Of a stretch of 64,000 nucleotides of DNA, positions 61,601-64,000 are shown in pieces. Source of the DNA: Arcicella aurantiaca (GTDB lineage Bacteria; Bacteroidota; Bacteroidia; Cytophagales; Spirosomataceae); the NCBI RefSeq assembly GCF_003148625.1, contig NZ_QGGO01000007.1:1-64000 (forward strand). Reading direction: 5' to 3'. Both the position numbers and the translations under genes were made by a program. The notes under the pieces were generated by a model. That model was given only the letters and a program-made list of their open reading frames with translations. It had not been told where the DNA came from and did not search any database. How positions within the stretch are numbered: position 1 is the first letter of the stretch; each line of letters starts with the position of its first letter.

Positions 61601-63958
61601 AGTGGTTATAACCGTAATTCAGAATGTACTTCATTACCGTTATCCGTAAATTACGGTTATCCATATAATGATATCCAATGGTCATTTAATGGAGAAAAAC
61701 TTGATAAACAAAATAGTCGTACAATCACTGCGACGAAAACGGGAACTTATACATTTAATGCACAAGACGTTTATTCTGGTTGTAACGTGTCATTTAGCAA
61801 AGAAGTAACAATTGGTAAGTTAGATAAACCGCAGATTACAAATTACTCAAATGAATTAAGTTGCTTTAATGAATCTGTTTATATGTATGTAAATGGTGTG
61901 TCAAACGCTTCTTATATTTGGCGACGCAATGGAATTTTACAGGCAGGAAATTCTTATTCTATTAATGCCCTAACAGCAGGAAAATATACGGTTGAAGTTA
62001 CGAAGGAAACTTGTAAGGCAAATTCTGATACCATAGTGGTTACACAAAAGTCGGACACAAAATTGGATATTAAAATTGGCAGTTATACCAGTTCTCGCAA
62101 TAATGAAGTACAGACTTACATTTATCCCTATTTAGAAAAATCAGGGTCTTCGTTTTCACTTTACAAATTGTATAAAGATAATCAACTGTATGCCGAAGGA
62201 AGTGGAAGTGAGGTAGAGATTAAGGGAACAGGAAAATATTTCTTTAAAGTATCTAAAGGCAATTGTGAAGCACTATCTTCTGTTTTTGACTACAAAGGCG
62301 TAAAAAATGATACGATTCTAAATGATAGATATTTATATTATGGTAATGGAAATTACGATTTTTCAAGCCGAAAAATACAAATATGTGATACCTCGATAGT
62401 TAGATATTTTTATAGTTATCTACAGTCAGACTATAACACATCAATTGTGCGAAGAAAATTAACCGCTTATAAAGACGGAAAAGTGCTACCTGTTTATAAT
62501 GGAAATGCTCCTGTTTATCCTTCTATACGCTATATACCAAATGAATCTCAGTTTAATCTGTATTTTAGAGGTCAAGGAAGTTATTATGTAGTGGAAGAAA
62601 TAACTTTTGCAGATAGTTCCAAGTATAAATATACCTATGGAAAAATTGACGTGAGTGTGAGTAACATGATTAGCTTGGGTTCACAAAATAACATTTCAAC
62701 CTGTGCCGATTCTACTTCTATTTATGGCTCTTATTATTCGCAAGGACAACGCCCAATTTTATTTACTTGGAAAAAAGATGGCGTCGTTTATAAAAAAACA
62801 ACAGATTACAACAATATAAATTTAATCGTAAAACAGTCTGGTAATTATGCTTTAGAAACAACCTTCAAAGGTGGATGTATGGCTGTATCTTCCACTAATA
62901 AAGTTGTACTAAATAAAATGTTGATAAGTGTTGATACCACTTCTCGTTTTTTATGTGACGGAACATCAATCTCTTTATTAAATTCATATCCGATTGGTTA
63001 TCTAAGTGATACCGCTAAAATTAGCTATCAATGGATGAAAGACGGAAAGGATATTGCTCTGGCAAATGGCAAAATCATACCTAATAACTATATCCCCGTT
63101 TTTTCTTTGAAAGAAGCAGGTGTTTATTCGGTAAAAACTCTGCAAGGTAAATGTGAAGGAGTATCATCAAATATTAATGTCAAGATAGAAACAGTTCCAA
63201 ATAACATTAATTACGTCGATTCAGTACGTTTCTGCCAAACTCAAACCATTGATTTGAAAACTACTGATAATGCAAGTTTGTCATATTTATGGGAGCGTGA
63301 TGGCGATTTCTTGAAAGATGCCAATAAAGCAACTCTAAATATCAATCAGGGAGGTGTTTATCGTGTGTTAAATAGAAAAGGAAGTTGTTGGAACTATACG
63401 CCTAAAGTTAGAGCGAAGGTCTTAGAAAATATTTTACCAACTGCAGTTATTTCTGGTAGTAAAGACCTGAATTATGCTGATACTGCTAAGGTGTCAATTG
63501 CCTTTACATCACACGCCCCGTGGACGTTCAAATTGTCGGATGGAAAAGAATACACCGCTACCAAGTCGCCGTTTGAAGTGTCATTAAGACCACAATTTTC
63601 AACAAATTATACGCTTTCTGAAGTTAAAAATGTTTGTGGTGTAGGTACTGTATCGGGCGAAGCCAATATTAAAATTTTAATACTTGCTTCAGAACCAGAG
63701 GAGGGTGTTAGCTTAAATGTATTTCCTGTGCCAACGCAAGAAGATGTGACGATTCAATTAATGACAGACAAGCCAGAAGTAATGGAATGGACGCTTTCAA
63801 ACTTATCAGGAGGTATCGTTCAGCGTGAAGTAAGTGTAAATAGAAGTTCAAAACATGAAGCCAATATTTCACTCAAAGAACTTCCAGAAGGCACCTATTT
63901 ATTACGAATTCAAGCAGGAGAAAAGAGTTTATATCGTAAAATCATGAAAACTCATTAA
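58700..63958 (+). CDS. giant secreted Ig-like repeat protein with T9SS type A sorting domain
   Basis: The 1752-residue product has a signal peptide (about 1-21, ending HTVVSQ) and a long series of Ig-like domains of about 80-100 residues, each with the pattern W-x-x-D-G-x-x-L...G-x-Y-x-V-x-x-x-x-G-x-C (for example YQWYKDGVALGNGRQNNLLA). No enzymatic domain is seen. The last 80 residues, starting LNVFPVPTQEDVTIQL and ending LPEGTYLLRIQAGEKSLYRK, are a type A sorting domain. It should be a surface or extracellular fibre, perhaps for adhesion or matrix. Ig-like units WSGPNGFTSNLQNP recur at residues 50-65 and near 720. Confidence 0.85.
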   Translation: MLKRLLLFLPLLILFCHTVVSQSISSNSPLCTDNSPTLELKASGGSTYAWSGPNNFTSNLQNPTISKATALNAGTYTCLVDGKTTLTTVVKVGKYPFAWYAYGYVYGSVLNVYTYTDGSYESNLFSFNWTGPNGFTSKNSYNNLTNANKNMQGTYTINVKDEFGCSSAASYNVQFSNPECPYIPYIAAVSNTTTNTWSTTSTGTTMIDVCEGSLMTMKTDTLGWGKVSIQWYKDDKAIANANTLNLNANSEGVYYVNIVKGTCSYNSYKVQIKYTSPSLYISSRSGNASENSICKNDGYTNLYASLNRSFHADSQTYQWYKDGVALGNGRQNNLLASEEGVYVVKTKMAQCEAISAPFTVKKVDKIANMFSFNGFATAPKTLKLCSENSQNISLYGGGDGSHKLYKNGQLYATFSNFTNSFNVTQQPGTYVLETTQGACSAFDTLKLEYGKTLTLFTQNSSYFSSCSRPVQPYYYVNSISGTQNNYLKWEKDGGVFSIGSSYVYPNVNGVYQLKYNNPTTGCTGESEKIAVTVPPSTERKALQLYNVAKKIQLCKNIKGTATIQATTSYTNAVWRKDGKIFSSGNYLINVSEAGKYWYEYNNGGCTIYSDTVEVTVVEIPKITITQTCNKDNTVQLSVNSISDVKYNWYNNGIPLSSGKDTVFTTKQAGKYTVEAIKNTCYATSNEANVGISLPEALSLCNGDSLKLNPTGDVQKSYAWSGPNGFTSNLQNPIIAKTIKKNQGIYTLEAIDKLGCSFKSQTKVILDDAPAFTYPSTVTLCAGSDFIFNSYLTSLPLTDTTETVGYYNTVTPNKYTFGGNFGLYNVSTKEAGVYNLTVSSSQGACTVKKPFEIIISTSPECKSISLASTSSIKACQGQVIEIPFRTTGVFVTGTNFKAYYMENYNTTDGIKSRKVILGTSKQSPVKITIPYLFDRGFSILVESEDGISSPTSIYAYTQYVNSNSIVDVSGYNRNSECTSLPLSVNYGYPYNDIQWSFNGEKLDKQNSRTITATKTGTYTFNAQDVYSGCNVSFSKEVTIGKLDKPQITNYSNELSCFNESVYMYVNGVSNASYIWRRNGILQAGNSYSINALTAGKYTVEVTKETCKANSDTIVVTQKSDTKLDIKIGSYTSSRNNEVQTYIYPYLEKSGSSFSLYKLYKDNQLYAEGSGSEVEIKGTGKYFFKVSKGNCEALSSVFDYKGVKNDTILNDRYLYYGNGNYDFSSRKIQICDTSIVRYFYSYLQSDYNTSIVRRKLTAYKDGKVLPVYNGNAPVYPSIRYIPNESQFNLYFRGQGSYYVVEEITFADSSKYKYTYGKIDVSVSNMISLGSQNNISTCADSTSIYGSYYSQGQRPILFTWKKDGVVYKKTTDYNNINLIVKQSGNYALETTFKGGCMAVSSTNKVVLNKMLISVDTTSRFLCDGTSISLLNSYPIGYLSDTAKISYQWMKDGKDIALANGKIIPNNYIPVFSLKEAGVYSVKTLQGKCEGVSSNINVKIETVPNNINYVDSVRFCQTQTIDLKTTDNASLSYLWERDGDFLKDANKATLNINQGGVYRVLNRKGSCWNYTPKVRAKVLENILPTAVISGSKDLNYADTAKVSIAFTSHAPWTFKLSDGKEYTATKSPFEVSLRPQFSTNYTLSEVKNVCGVGTVSGEANIKILILASEPEEGVSLNVFPVPTQEDVTIQLMTDKPEVMEWTLSNLSGGIVQREVSVNRSSKHEANISLKELPEGTYLLRIQAGEKSLYRKIMKTH

Positions 63959-63970
63959 AATGAATTTAGG

Positions 63971-64000
63971 CGTTATTAACGGTAGGTTCTGTTAATAACG
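63971..64000 (+). terminator. stem-loop after the giant Ig-like gene (cut by the window end)
   Basis: CGTTATTAAC (63971-63980) pairs with GTTAATAACG (63991-64000) around a 10-nt loop, 12 bp after the stop codon. Any T run lies beyond the window. Confidence 0.6.

Noticed and set aside
1-64000. tRNA, rRNA and known riboswitches
   Set aside because: By eye no cloverleaf, ribosomal or riboswitch core was recognised. A tRNAscan-SE and Infernal/Rfam run would settle this.

Overview
The window looks like a chromosomal segment of a low-GC Bacteroidota, most likely a member of the Cytophagales (Arcicella, Flectobacillus or Emticicia would fit; the genus is a guess). The reasons are a PorP/SprF-type type IX secretion (T9SS) protein, secreted proteins ending in T9SS type A and type B sorting domains, Bacteroidota promoters of the form TTTG-N19-TAnnTTTG (best before rpsF and an rhlE-like helicase gene), a eukaryote-like long isoleucyl-tRNA synthetase, and starts without strong Shine-Dalgarno sequences. 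No rRNA, tRNA or CRISPR array was recognised.

Layout. 1-561: end of an IS1182-type element. 569-5639 (minus): membrane protein, mazG, a PIF1/HRDC/HTH helicase and upp. 5787-6710: esterase lipoprotein. 6745-8631 (minus): an AAA ATPase with a small partner carrying a PD-(D/E)XK-like signature, the best candidate for an undescribed defence-type module. 8711-11171 (minus): DEAD-box helicase and PorP/SprF. 11540-15712: 1390-residue type B T9SS cargo. 15970-17310: exported protein plus membrane-anchored winged-helix regulator. 17318-17712: inverted low-complexity repeats. 17726-20276 (minus): SRPBCC, two VOC, DUF1801 and DoxX genes. 20321-20797: MITE-like element. 21140-24425: acyltransferase-like membrane protein and aspS, followed by a 169-bp tandem duplication. 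25184-26639: small methyltransferase overlapping an unrecognised gene. 26865-32227: crotonase, recN flanked by two toxin-antitoxin loci, SCO and cytochrome c lipoproteins. 32276-36424 (minus): lptC, outer membrane protein, coaX, MFS transporter. 36549-41473: mscS, SMP-30 lactonase, DUF486, a RelE-type pair, bioB, peroxiredoxin. 41961-45931: DUF1080 protein and a propeller-cytochrome c protein. 46126-48144: exported protein, then rpsF-rpsR-rplI. 48448-54150: two paralogous secreted SGNH esterases with T9SS tails. 54294-58433: DUF983, a small gene, ileS. 58700-63958: a 1752-residue Ig-like T9SS cargo.

Themes. Housekeeping genes (mazG, upp, aspS, recN, lptC, coaX, bioB, rpsF/rpsR/rplI, ileS) alternate with surface and secretion genes and small accessory islands. 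PorP/SprF plus four large T9SS cargos suggest a cell that invests in secreted adhesive or polysaccharide-active proteins; the SGNH esterases, DUF1080 protein, gluconolactonase-like protein and MFS carrier suit carbohydrate use.

The most unusual non-coding property is the density of palindromic repeats. Several families of 14-75 bp palindromes occupy the gaps, many starting 0-11 nt after a stop codon and sometimes supplying it. Related copies differ by paired changes that preserve the stem, and one copy is a perfect 75-bp palindrome.
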